DNA of 64,000 nucleotides. Origin: Sipunculus nudus. Taxonomy: Eukaryota; Annelida; Sipuncula; Golfingiida; Sipunculidae. The position numbers and the translations under genes were made by a program. The first letter of the stretch is position 1; each line of letters begins with the position of its first letter. The notes beneath the pieces are model-generated. The model did not search any database. It was not told the DNA's origin and was given only the letters and a program-made list of their open reading frames with translations. Positions 34,705-45,837 of the stretch are shown in pieces. The stretch lies in contig CM049319.1 in the NCBI GenBank assembly GCA_026874595.1, forward strand, positions 63,480,917-63,544,916. The letters run 5' to 3'.

Positions 34705-36359
34705 GCCCGTATATTTATTTCTCACAATTAATTTCTCATTCATGTCTCATTTACATAAAATATATCAAAAGAAGTCACATTAGAGCGAATCTTCTAGTTA
34801 AATGTATTATAATCTTTGTTTCAAAGCCTTTTAATTGAATTAAAGGGAATGAAAGAGAACATAAAGAGAAAGAAGTTGCGGATAAGTTACCATATATCAA
34901 TGTTTTTTTTTTTTATTTTTCATTTATTAATAAAATTTGGAACTTATAATTGGTTCGCCGGGAGAAAAAAATAAAATATCCATTTGCATCCCTCCTTTCA
35001 TGGAACACGATATTGGCAATTCTTATGCCATGCACACATATTTGTTGTTTATATAATTGAAATCTATTAAAGCACGATTTGACCTAATTATGAGGAAACC
35101 ACTGTATATGTCTTTATGTAGACCTTACCTGAACTCTAGCCTCTGTCAACCCACACCGGACGGCCAATTGTTCTCTAGCGTACACATCGGGATAGTGCGT
35201 TTTCTGGAAGACTTTCTCCATTTCCTCCAACTGGAAACTGGTAAATGTCGTTCTATTCCTGCGTTTTTTCCTCGGAACATCACTGTCTTTAATGTCCGCG
35301 CCTGTGGCGTTTTCACTCGGTAAACTACAGTCTTTTTCCAGCTTGCCGCCATTTTCCTGGGAAAGAGGGGCGGCGTCGTCTGCTTCCGCTTGTGTCGTTT
35401 GGTACACGTCGTCTTCGGCTTTGACTGTCACGTCATCTCGGCCTGTTGGGGAACACAGAACACAACAGCTATATATAGTATGTCCAGCAGTCTAGAATAG
35501 CCAGTGTAAGCAATATTAACTGGATGTCAAGTGGAAACTTGACGCTTCCTCATCTTACGCCCATCATCTCCTCCCAATCTAATTTAGAACGAATCCCCCC
35601 AACCGAGACCCATTTCGTCCATCGAGTAGCCAAGGCAAATGTTTGCGTTAGGGGCAATCTCTGTCCTTTGGCCGGGCTCCCCGTGCCCATCTGACGGTAA
35701 GAGAAAATGGCAGAGTCTATCAAGTTGGTTTGTTGATGCTTGTGGGGGGCTTGAGGTTTTAAGTCAAGAAATTCGGAGGCGCAGGGCTTGATGTTGTTTT
35801 AGAATGAGGGGAATCTGTGATGCATTAGGCCAGAGAAGCCGATCCTAGCTAAACCCATCATCTCACGGTAAATTAAATTACCTATCAATCTGTAAGACTT
35901 AGCGCCAATTTGCTGACAGCTACGCCTGCGTTTTCCATTGACATAGGAACGTTATGTGATTTACATGCAAGCAAAATTGACTTTACGAACCATCCCCCCA
36001 CCGCCACGGATTGCCGCCTGTGAATTCAAGTAGCCGGCAGACGGTGCTTGACGAGGGTAACCCGTGTGCTTCATATGGGGTGCATTAGAACGGGCTGTGG
36101 ACTCAAGATTTTTGCAGAAAAAGCCCAGTGTTGGGTCCCGAAGCAGATGGCAATAATGCGTTTATATTGGAACTAATAGAGTGAAGCTTAACCTACCGTT
36201 GTGCATGCTGATCCGGTTGACAGTGCCCAGGATACCATCTATTGAGTGTTGGCCCAGACTGTAAGCTTTGGTTGTGTCGTGATCGGGACTGTTAGAAGCC
36301 AGTGGCGTACAGTGCGTTTTATCGCCCATGGCTGGCGTAACGTTTAGCGTCTTATTCAT
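10130..36359 (-). CDS. Alx: Aristaless-like (Alx family) paired-class homeobox gene, four coding exons
   Basis: Joining 36197-36359, 35129-35442, 11052-11183 and 10130-10462 on the minus strand gives 942 bases: 313 codons plus TGA. Visible parts are an octapeptide HSIDGILG (residues 38-45), an acidic linker, a homeodomain (about 114-173) with Arg5, Phe8, Trp48, Phe49, Gln50, Asn51 and Arg53, an Alx-like QIQ...WAG linker, a poly-Pro run (259-264) and an OAR motif (about 286-300, [14 protein letters not shown]). The homeodomain and the flank KRERYGQIQ match vertebrate Alx1/Alx3/Alx4 more closely than Prrx, Arx, Shox or Drgx as I remember them. The family comprises nuclear transcription factors that bind palindromic TAAT sites as dimers and pattern mesenchyme and skeletogenic tissue. 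Position 16 of the homeodomain is Met, where Leu is usual. All three introns are GT-AG, with phases 1, 0 and 0. A non-coding or short coding 5' exon cannot be excluded. The Alx assignment is strong; orthology to a particular vertebrate paralogue is not claimed. Confidence 0.92.
10463..11051 (-). other. Alx intron 3 (589 bp) with (AAT)n
   Basis: GTCAGT...TTTTCATTACAG intron. It holds an (AAT)n tract at about 10544-10583 and AT-rich sequence, with no ORF or recognised element. Confidence 0.75.
11052..11183 (-). CDS. Alx: Alx coding exon 3: homeodomain recognition helix
   Basis: Acceptor TTTATTTCAG precedes GTC TGG and the donor is GTCAGT at 11051. The 44 codons begin [20 protein letters not shown], the DNA-recognition part of helix 3 with Gln50, followed by an Alx-type flank ending GPRPDAYSQ. 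Both ends are phase 0. It is separated from exon 2 by 23,945 bases but completes the homeodomain exactly. Confidence 0.95.
11300..11610. repeat. Tandem array, unit about 17-19 bp (GTGGTGTCCGTAATGAA)
   Basis: At least ten variants of GTGTCCGTAATAAAGTG follow each other, with a further GGTGTCCGTTTTAAAG at about 11590. Units of this kind are typical subterminal repeats of Tigger/pogo-like DNA transposons, so this may be an expanded transposon end. Confidence 0.6.
11993..12395 (-). mobile_element. tRNA-derived SINE, family 1, copy 1
   Basis: On the minus strand it begins CGGCTTCTGTGGCTCAGG, with a pol III A box (TGGCTCAGGGGTGGAGC) and B box (GTTCAAATC), then a unique body and a short A-rich end (GCATTAAAAAA). 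Imperfect 15-bp target duplications TACAAATACGTCACT (11978-11992) and TACAAATACATAACT (12396-12410) flank it. It aligns over its whole length with the copy at 32271-32681. Confidence 0.85.
12411..16394. other. Intron 2 segment without a gene
   Basis: Contains short direct repeats (CAAACTTC...TTTTCAGTATC twice at 12930-12980; a 33-bp unit twice at 13780-13850), a TGACGTCA (13517) 16 bases before a TATATATA, and the dispersed repeat copy at 14710-14890. No exon is recognised. Confidence 0.45.
14710..14890 (+). repeat. Unclassified dispersed repeat, copy 1
   Basis: Shares ordered blocks with 38855-39010: CAGATAATCAACT, TATCGTGTAAA, TTTTCGTTTA, TGATAGCC, GTCAGTGAAAAATTTAAA and TCTTATC. Same orientation; no coding capacity. 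Confidence 0.65.
16395..16770. repeat. Tandem repeat, four units of about 95-107 bp with splice-acceptor-like ends
   Basis: AAACAATGAAAGAAGTAAAT recurs at 16434, 16541, 16637 and 16732 with small changes. The first two copies are preceded by a T-rich tract ending TTTCAG and the third by TTGTACAG; TCTTATCTTGTCTTA words fill between. The plus strand thus mimics repeated 3' splice sites. Confidence 0.75.
17932..18090. mobile_element. Palindromic MITE (AGGGTTC-rich)
   Basis: The left end AGGGTTACATACATGC and the inverted right end AGGGTTATATGTAAAA match imperfectly. The interior is full of AAGGGTTCT/AGAACCCT words in both orientations, so the strand can fold into a long hairpin. I recall similar AGAACCCT-rich MITEs in fish and mollusc genomes. 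No transposase. Confidence 0.55.
21192..21211. promoter_or_regulatory. Perfect 20-bp palindrome with NRF1-type core
   Basis: TTCACGCGCATGCGCGTGAA is its own reverse complement and contains GCGCATGCGC, the NRF1 consensus palindrome. It is strikingly CpG-rich inside AT-rich intron sequence. Confidence 0.4.
21449..21597. repeat. Tandem repeat, three units of 47-48 bp
   Basis: CAGCAGACGGCAACTGTAG, CAGCAAACGAAAACTGTAG and CGGCAGACGACAACTAAAG start units at 21458, 21506 and 21553, each followed by TTACCGTAAAT (or TATACCGTAAAT) and CCCA. Confidence 0.75.
22290..22860. promoter_or_regulatory. GC-richer island in intron 2, candidate regulatory element
   Basis: About 550 bases much richer in G+C and CpG than the flanks (for example 22384-22470 and 22605-22745), without microsatellites. 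ORFs cross it on the minus strand but lack recognisable domains. TAATTA near 22525 could bind homeodomains. Inference from composition only. Confidence 0.3.
22861..23984. other. Intron 2 segment with (CT)n at 23163-23250
   Basis: A long CTCTCT tract follows a T-rich tract. The remainder is AT-rich and featureless. Confidence 0.5.
23985..24490. repeat. Dispersed GAGTC-rich element, copy B (most complete)
   Basis: Both ends are packed with GAGTCC/CGAGTC words (24000-24130 and 24380-24485). The middle (24150-24235) matches the tail of copy A: GAAATTTGAGATTA, GTTAGTTTACA and TGCTTTTTACT. The right end includes the palindrome GACTCGAGTC. No ORF is recognised. Confidence 0.6.
24491..25304. other. 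Intron 2 segment: (GT)n, (CT)n, (TA)n
   Basis: (GT)n at 24520-24545, (CT)n at 24629-24653 and 25111-25128, (TA)n at 25178-25223. No gene. Confidence 0.5.
25305..25482 (-). mobile_element. tRNA-derived SINE, family 2 (partial)
   Basis: On the minus strand it starts GGCCCTGACAGTCGAGGAG (A-box-like), continues to GACCCGGGTTCGATCCCCGG (perfect B box), then GGTTTTCTCCGGGTTCTCCGG and GTTTCCTCC, a motif I recall in many invertebrate SINEs. It is bordered upstream by a long (TA)n. No target duplication was identified. Unrelated in body to family 1. Confidence 0.7.
25483..25566. repeat. (TA)n microsatellite
   Basis: Over 80 bases of nearly pure TA between the family-2 SINE and the pogo-like end. Confidence 0.95.
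25567..25640. mobile_element. Solo pogo-like terminus
   Basis: CAGTAGAACCTCCCTATTTA directly after the (TA)n resembles the ends at 7705 and 59869. Only one end is visible, so the element is broken or its partner is not recognisable. Confidence 0.4.
25641..26639. other. Intron 2 segment, AT-rich, (GA)n at 26458-26492
   Basis: No gene or recognised mobile element apart from the (GA)n tract. Confidence 0.45.
26640..27340. promoter_or_regulatory. GC-richer island in intron 2, candidate regulatory element
   Basis: Repeat-free and GC-richer, with TAATTA-like and ATTAATTAAT homeodomain-type words (27035-27045) beside CpG-rich blocks (27090-27122). Resembles conserved non-coding DNA in base usage. 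Short ORFs show no domain. Confidence 0.3.
31265..31348. repeat. (AATAT)n pentanucleotide satellite
   Basis: About 17 nearly perfect ATAAT units, of the same type as 46866-46980 and 19440-19560. Confidence 0.95.
31418..31486. repeat. Compound (TA)n(GA)n microsatellite
   Basis: Pure TA switches to pure GA. The same TA-to-GA switch occurs at 34458-34510 and 41497-41592. Confidence 0.95.
31958..32785 (-). pseudogene. Truncated non-LTR retrotransposon: C-terminal end of the RT ORF
   Basis: After removal of the SINE and one target duplication, the minus strand reads in frame: [16 protein letters not shown], then [12 protein letters not shown], then [13 protein letters not shown], and a stop at 31958. 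The LHW...R...K and RLWN(K/S)LP motifs are the hallmark of the region after the reverse transcriptase domain in CR1/L2/Jockey-like LINEs. The element is 5'-truncated, with no RT active-site motif in the window. The surviving frame suggests moderate age. Confidence 0.8.
32271..32681 (+). mobile_element. tRNA-derived SINE, family 1, copy 2, nested in a LINE
   Basis: Starts CGGCTACTGTGGATCAGGGG (A box) followed by GACTTCGAATC (B box), then the family body (CACGGTCGGCCCCAACC, GTGAGTGCTCTGCAGGC, CCTGGTTGACGCCAGG) and an A-rich tail. A perfect 21-bp duplication flanks it (32250-32270 and 32682-32702), so insertion is recent. The target lies inside the RT-like ORF of a LINE fragment on the other strand. 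Confidence 0.92.
32786..35128. other. Intron 2 segment next to exon 2
   Basis: AT-rich, with (TA)n(GA)n at 34458-34570 and (TA)n at 34671-34704. A repeat-free GC-richer block lies at 33530-33780. Confidence 0.5.
33530..33780. promoter_or_regulatory. GC-richer island in intron 2, candidate regulatory element
   Basis: Contains GGCCGGGCGCCCCCGGGG and CACATGAGCTG-type E-box words in about 250 repeat-free bases about 1.3 kb from the exon 2 donor. Composition only; no known element. Confidence 0.25.
35129..35442 (-). CDS. Alx: Alx coding exon 2: acidic linker and homeodomain residues 1-46
   Basis: Preceded by acceptor CCCCAACAG and followed by donor GTAAGG (35128-35123). After the two bases that complete codon 55 there are exactly 104 codons. 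Residues 56-111 are acidic and Ser/Ala-rich. From residue 114 the paired-type homeodomain begins ([20 protein letters not shown]), continues through [12 protein letters not shown], and ends at EARVQ. The break falls between homeodomain residues 46 and 47, a classic intron site in paired-class homeobox genes. Confidence 0.95.
35443..36196 (-). other. Alx intron 1 (754 bp), repeat-poor
   Basis: GTAGGT...CCCCAACAG intron. Unlike nearly all other non-coding DNA here it has no long microsatellite. It is fairly GC-rich, with stretches such as 35580-35720 and 35990-36080. Freedom from repeats next to the start codon suggests constrained regulatory sequence; this is inference from composition only. 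Confidence 0.7.
36197..36359 (-). CDS. Alx: Alx coding exon 1: N-terminus with octapeptide
   Basis: Codes for residues 1-54 plus the first base of codon 55 (Gly). The ATG at 36359 has G at -3; a second in-frame Met is residue 11. The frame is closed upstream by a TAA before any other ATG. The exon contains HSIDGILG, an eh1-like octapeptide of the type that recruits Groucho co-repressors in paired-class proteins. It ends AACG followed by donor GTAGGT (36196-36191), and the phase-1 junction fuses to exon 2 as GGC. A TTTCAG at 36380-36375 could be a splice acceptor, so this may be the second transcribed exon. Confidence 0.8.
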
Positions 36360-36364
36360 TCCAT
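36356..36364 (-). promoter_or_regulatory. Minimal upstream ORF overlapping the Alx start codon
   Basis: On the minus strand the bases ATGGAATGA encode Met-Glu-stop, and the stop shares bases with the Alx ATG (the main start is bases 6-8). Such overlapping uORFs can tune initiation. Relevant only if this leader is transcribed. Confidence 0.3.
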
Positions 36365-37500
36365 TCCTATCCCGCTGAAATAATAGGCACCTTATAGCGC
36401 TGTCTTATCCAGACCTTGTCTAAAGGAACTAGCATGTAACAGAGGCGGCGACTACGCTAGACGTGATCAAACGGGACCAAAGGGCTGTCTGCCAATAGGC
36501 TGCAGCTTGGGGTTTGTTGTGGCAGGGCTGCTACAGTACTGGTTGCCTGCTGGCAATAGGCACCGCCCCCCTGGTGGAAGGCTCCATGGTCGTCTCCGTA
36601 TTGTACCCTTGAGCCGGTGAGTAAGCTAATTTCGCCTCCTGATGCTGTGCTGTTTTCCCGTCTGCCAGCCCAAGTCACGGCCCTTGCAGCCCCTTTCGTT
36701 CACTTTATTTACAACAAACAAGACTTTTTGCCGGTTGACCACGTGGTGGCCGGACGAGCCGCTGTGCTGGGCGTTTCTCTAACTAACCTGCGCTCTGTGA
36801 TCCGACCTAACTTCAAGAAAAGCCACGTGGCCCAACCATCGCCCGGTCTTTGACTGATCTGCAACACATTCGATTTTTCCTTTTGCATTCCCCGTACTTC
36901 CCCATGTCTGTTTGGATTTCATCTCCGGTTGATATTTTCTTCGCGGATGCGGACCAAACTTTACAGTCCAACAAGACGTGTTCAAACTGCCCGTGTGTGT
37001 ACCTTCCGTTCTAGATGTTGCCCCGACCGAGGTAAGCCGCACCCGGCCACAGCGGGGGTATTAGTCTCACTTGGGCTTTCTCATGATTTGTTGTTTCTGC
37101 AATTTGCGCAAAAATTTGATAGGACTCAACTAGCTTGTCCAATTTATAGTTTGTTATTTGCCCGATGGGAAAACGACCTACCAGGCATTGGGACATGCGA
37201 CCTGTTTTAATGGCTCGGTGATAAGTGTCCACATGTTTCATACTTTCTCACCCTCACCCTGCATTATCCCATCCCTGTAAGGAATATCGTCCTGACCTTG
37301 AATAGTGAGAGGAAGTTCTTGTGTTTTTATCTTTCACTCAGACACATACGCACTTACTATTGCATATTATAGTAAAGTGTGTATGTCTGAGTGTACAATG
37401 TTTATAAAATTAACAACCGCTGATAATTATATGTTACATGCACACACACAGGAACTATTTTGTTAAAATTAATTGTTCGAATTAATTGGTTTAATACACC
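36360..37500. promoter_or_regulatory. Proximal upstream region of Alx
   Basis: From 36440 to about 37200 the sequence is GC-richer and free of microsatellites, with CACGTG at 36739 and 36824 (both GCCACGTGG/ACCACGTGG context). No TATA box at a convincing distance is seen. Probably promoter or 5' UTR; the transcription start is unknown. Confidence 0.35.
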
Positions 37501-40209
<2,709 letters not shown>

Positions 40210-40427
40210 TATATTATACATTTTTTATTAAAGATATTTCACCCTGCAGTCTTCTAACTTTGTTCACCGATTTGGTAATGATATATTATACATTTTTTAT
40301 TAAAGATATTTTACCCTGCAGTCTTCTAACTTTGTTAGTTAGATTTGGTAATGATATATTATACATTTTTTATTAAAGATATTTCACCCTGCAGTCTTCT
40401 AACTTTGTTCACCGATTTGGTAATGAT
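40210..40427. repeat. Tandem triplication, period 72-73 bp
   Basis: TATATTATACATTTTTTATT starts units at 40210, 40282 and 40355, each continuing TTACCCTGCAGTCTTCTAAC (or TTCACCC...) and GATTTGGTAATGA. Copy 2 has a small replacement (TTAGTTA for TCACC). Near identity points to recent origin. Confidence 0.92.
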
Positions 40428-41549
40428 ATGGTCTTATTAAACTGTTATCAACATAACAATCAATACGGCATGAAAAGTTTATATTAAATGTCAAGTTTAT
40501 ATTGCACGAGCTTCCTGGCTCTTTAATTAACTGTGAATTGCCGTAAGGGGCCCTCGATTAAATTCAAAACCACTTATTGCCTTCTCTTTCGATTCTCGAT
40601 TCGATCTTTGTTGCAATCATAATAGTCCATTGGAGACGTAAATACCAAAAGATAACGTCTCAGATAATATCAAACATGATTATATTACGCGGGCCAAGGA
40701 AAAATTAATTAAATAATGATAATCTCATCCGGTGTACTTCGCAGAAATCTGATGAAGATACAATTAAAGTATCTTTCTTTGTTACATAGCAGTGCCTACT
40801 GCATCATTTATATACTGTTTAAGTGCCCTTAATTATTCAATATAGATCGAAAGATGTTAAGATGACTGAAAATACAAGCCTATTATAATTTGAGAATTGG
40901 AGGTCAAATTTATCAAATTAAAGCGTTATAACGTCATAAACTTTGCCAAAACAGGTTCAATTGCCACTAAACTCTCTTCTCTGATATGTTCTCGCCTGGA
41001 AGTTGTCCTTAAAGTACACTCGCATCCCCGCTGCCTTATGGCACTCTGACAAGTTTATTTCTAATAGTTTCTCGAAACCGCTCATGGGGGCTGGCATTTG
41101 CGAGTACACTAAAACCCGGATGCCACAGGTCGCAAGTCGATATTATTGGTATTTGACCAATACATTGAATACCCGATTCGATTATCGAATGGCTCGATCG
41201 ATTATCCGATGCATTGTAACAACCCTAGATTTCGATCAGGCTTTAGGGGCTGAATGCCACACATTACAAACTCACACGCTATAATGATTCATATGGAAGT
41301 TTCTAACAGCATATAGAAAAATGGTTATCAAACCCCGTACCGTCTATAAACCATCAATAAATACCGAAATATAAAGACAAACTGCAAGCCCATGCAGCGC
41401 TTGAGTCAGGGACAATGAGTCACGTGATCTAAAATTTCCTGAAATTGATTGAGTGTATACATGACGTCACCTGGTTACTTATACCATATATTTGTATATA
41501 TATATATATATATATATATAGCGATATATATATATATATATATATATAT

Positions 41550-41599
<50 letters not shown>

Positions 41600-43189
41600 T
41601 AGAGAGAGAGAGAGAAAGAAAGAGAGAGAATCTTAATTTTCATGATGACCTAATTATAAAAGATTTACGGATATAGATGTATACCCATATGTAAAAGAAT
41701 GAGCGATGATATTTATAGTCTTACACGTTTCAATATGTTTTCAATACATTCACAATATAAATTCATTAAATATATTATTTAATTTACATTACTTTATATT
41801 TTTATTTAGAACAATCATTTAAAATATATGAAAGAGAAAGAAAGAGAGAGTGGGCGGGGGCATCTGGATAAAACCTGTTCATATATTTTTCTTCATGTGT
41901 TTATATATAATGTACCAAACATTAAAGCCCGAGTTTGATGCCTCTAAAAGCGGCCATAAACATGTCATCTTACACTTTCTGTTAGATTATTTATACAGCC
42001 ATTTTCTTGATCCGCCTCCATATAGTAAGTACTCCGTGCAACGGGTCGACAGGTGGCCGTGGTCTGTATACATATATACGTGTACATATATGCCGTTTCG
42101 CTTTTTCATTGCACTTTCTATATAATCGTTCTTTACATATATATACTAGTATATATACATATAGAGTAAACCTGACCGCAAGCTTTGGCATGCATGCCAA
42201 TAAGCAAGTTTTGCTAAATTTGACCACAAATATATAAAATGAAAGTTACCATATGGTATATATGAAGCTACGAAGAAATTTGGGTAATCCCAAGATAATA
42301 GAAAACTTTATATATAATTCAGATCAATTCACTTTCGGCAATTTACATATGATTAGCATTATAGATTACCAATATATTCATTTAATATAGATGAATAAAT
42401 AGTACTATAGGGAGAACTTTCCTACATAGTCTGTAATCTTCGATTGTCTTTCTGTCTGTCAGCAACGAATTTTTCTGTCAATTCGAAAACGAAATTCAAA
42501 CACTGCACGTAATATTACATGACACGTAATATTACATGACACGTAATATTACATGAGCGAGTGAACTCATAAGTGAATGTATAAAGGTTCTTACTCTCGG
42601 AGGTCAACTCTAGTATATCCGTGCACCAACAGAAGAAAATATTTTTCAGAAGGAGAAGCATTCTTTTCCGTATTCTCTCACATTTAATCTGGTCAGTTCT
42701 TCTCGGTACCACATTATTAAAGGAAATACCGTAACAACACTACATGATATATGTTTGGACGGTCTGATAACATTCCAGCTCACTGCTAAAGTTGAAAACG
42801 AAAATTTAATAATAATGACGAATTTAAATCCTGATTAATATCAAATGTTAGATCAAATTGTAGCTTCTTCTTTTTGACTGATCCGTAAAATTACTTTTTT
42901 CCTATCCCAAAATGAAAAAAAAGTAAAATTTAACAGTGACAGCGCATTTAAAATTGTAGTGTAAAACAAATACATCATCCTCGTATAACTGACAAGTACA
43001 TCTGCATGAACTGCATCATTTCTCAAAACACAAAGAATTCCGCGGGCAATTTTGCCCACCGAGTTTTCGCACCCTCAACTTGGCGGGAGCAAAACGGTGA
43101 CGCTCCATGCGACAACATATTGAAAATAGAAATTTAGTATTGACAACGAAATTGAGATAACAAAATTATGAAAAGAGCGTGAATCCAAA
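40428..43189. other. Upstream AT-rich region
   Basis: (TA)n(GA)n compound tract at 41497-41630, the 17-bp triplicate at 42507-42557, and no supported ORF. Confidence 0.45.
42507..42557. repeat. 17-bp unit tandem triplicate containing TAATATTAC
   Basis: ACGTAATATTACATGAC occurs three times in perfect register. The inner ATGTAATATTAC(G)T is nearly palindromic. Confidence 0.95.
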
Positions 43190-43450
43190 TTCGTCTTCCT
43201 TTGGCTGACCAGTTGCTGCTCTTTCTGTACCGGTATTGTTTTGGGAACCAGCAGCCACACAGCCCTGCGTACAGTCCAGCTACTGTCGGCCGCTGCAGGC
43301 CGGGGTTCCAGTTTCCCTGCGTCTCAGCTGTCGGGTCGAGCAACCGCTGTCGTTCTCCCATCAAACCAATTACTCCCTGCGATTTTTATCCTCACCCCTT
43401 ACCCCCGGGCGCTGACCTCTGAGGGTAATTCAAAGGGGTAATTTCGCATG
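43190..43450. promoter_or_regulatory. GC-richer island upstream of Alx
   Basis: A repeat-free block rich in CAGCTG/GGCCG words, about 6.8 kb upstream of the Alx start. An ORF of 158 codons (43515-43991) follows it but has no recognisable domain and ends in AT-rich sequence. Candidate distal regulatory DNA. Confidence 0.3.
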
Positions 43451-45766
43451 ACTCTGTCAACAAGCCGGTCTAGTCCGCCGCAATATCTAAAGGGTTTCTT
43501 CTAACTCTTATATTGTGTATCGCATATCATGTCAGGACCCGCTCCCAAAACAGAAGATATTTCTGCCGAAACCTGTCCAAACAGTCTTCTCTCTACCATC
43601 CAACGGTGTCCCACCGGGCCCTCGAGCTGTACACCACAGAAATAACATCGGCAGGGATTGTCTAAGCTTGCTCAAGAATGTCAAAGAATGCGCAGGTCTC
43701 TTAAAGTGTATTTTGATAACCAGTTGTATAGTCTCACATTTATACCGCCGCATGCAGCATGCAGGCAGCAAACCGACCACCTCACCAAGCGCGGACTATG
43801 ATGCGTATCAAGTAAACTTTTTTTTTCAAATCCTGTCATTTTTTTGTGTTGTATATATGCGGCAAGACATATTTCTTATTATAAATTATGCGTTCATTTC
43901 CTGTTGCCATATTTTGTATTGGTTAGCAAGCCACAACAGCATCAAAGGTTTGGTTCCGATTCAGTTGAAAATATCAACACATGACTCTTAACTTATAAAC
44001 AACTCGCCTGTCCGCAAAATTTAAAAGCACTTTTCACCATGGACGAAGATTCATTGAAATACTGTCATGACGTGATCAACGTGTTCAGGATTTGTTTTCC
44101 CGCAACAGGTTTAGATAAGGGGGAAGTCACCCAAAACCATGTTTAAACCCTATTTGTGGAAACCTATAGATAAGACTAGTATATAATATACATATGGAGG
44201 AAGACGTCATCTCTTAGTCCGTATAGCACTATATAAAATATATTTGTATTTGTGCAGGGTAAAATAGCTGAAACGTTTATTATCAGATTTCGCTTAAACT
44301 TGACCCTCAAAAATGATATATAGATATCTACAGCTGTCGGTCACATTATAGCTTTGCCTGTATGTGCTGGGCTCAAAACCCCGTGCGCACACACTGACAT
44401 ATTGGAATACATGCAATTTCCCAGACCTGTACCTGCATAGCTAGCATGTTAAATGAATTCTAGTACATTAGCCTATGACAACAGCGTAATACGTCGTATG
44501 GATCACGTGTAGTGGTCAGTAGGGCGGCAGTTTGTAACCCATGGCAATTAACCAGCCTGTCCATCTCGTATCCCGGGCAACAGAGGAGTATGGAGGTCAC
44601 GTGGTTTGGGCTACCTGAGCGATCGCTGCGGTTTGACACGGATCGTTCATCACAGATTCGGCGGGGAAAATATTTGGATAAGTTAACCAAGTGATGAAAG
44701 CGGGCAGGTGAACCCAAGGGCCACGAAACAAGCTGTTGACGTAAAATAACCCACTCAATTTATCTTCAATGGCGGTCGCTCGCTCCGCGAACCCCATTTA
44801 CTATCATGAGGAGCAAGGCTCCGTGCGCCGGGGCATACTTATCATGTTGACAGCGACCGTTTTTGACAAAGTACAATCTCATCCGTAATCTGTCGAGTCA
44901 AACCAGCTTTGAGGGTCAGCTATTCAGCTAACCCCAGTTGTGACTTGGGCTAATTGTGAACAAACGCATTCATTTCCTGGAAAATTGAATTTACGGGGAG
45001 GTATAATGCAGAGACAGGTGACTGAAGCTCGCAAATACCGCCGGCTGCTTGAAAGGATGGCTCGTTCACGATGTAAAATGACGCACGTCACTGTCAGATT
45101 TTTCATTCTTCAGAATTTGTAAATGCCCTAATATTTATTTTTTTTTCTTCAAGGTTAAAGCTATTATCTGTATTTTGGGTTGTTAATTAATATACTCTTG
45201 GTGTATCATTATAAAAACTATATATGGTTTTTCGTTTAAATTAAAAAAAATCTATATATCGGTCTCTCTCTGTTTTTAGTCTGTTTGTTATCCTTCTCCG
45301 ATTTTATTTATTATATCATGCACTCTTTGTATCTCTCGAGTCCATTTTTTCTCTGTTTGTCCAACCCCCCCCCCCCCCCCTTTCTCTCTCTCTCTCTCAT
45401 ACACACATACAAACACAGGCAGACATGAGCGTGCCGGTGTAGCAGACCGGAATAGACCTGCTACATTTTACACCCGGTGTAACAGGCCAGATTACACCCC
45501 TTGCCCAGTTTAAACCCGGATATATATTTTAGCCTGACCAGAATATTCCCCTACAGATCTGTTATTATTAAAGTATCCTTTTGCAAAAAAATAAATAATT
45601 AAAATAAAGTTTAATAAGTAAAATAATAGACTAATACACTTATTTTCACGACATGCACATAAGTAAACTAACTAAAGCTTTCATGCATGGTATGTGGATG
45701 AACTATATATGCTAACAGGCAGCGACAATGTATGTTTTAATCTCAATTTTTACTCCACTTTGTATA

Positions 45767-45837
<71 letters not shown>

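Larger units (their letters stand above)
11184..35128 (-). other. Alx intron 2, 23.9 kb, splits the homeodomain
   Basis: Bounded by donor GTAAGG after Gln46 and acceptor TTTATTTCAG before Val47 of the homeodomain. It contains SINEs, a LINE fragment, a MITE, a transposon terminus, tandem repeats and many (TA)n tracts, plus GC-richer islands listed separately. I found no exon of a nested gene. Confidence 0.85.

Noticed and set aside
42507-42557. Possible circular-DNA-virus origin
   Set aside because: Only the nonanucleotide matches; there is no stem-loop and no Rep-like sequence near it.
43515-43991. 158-codon ORF, one of the longest outside repeats
   Set aside because: No recognisable motif, composition drifts into AT-rich sequence, and no splice or promoter context supports it.
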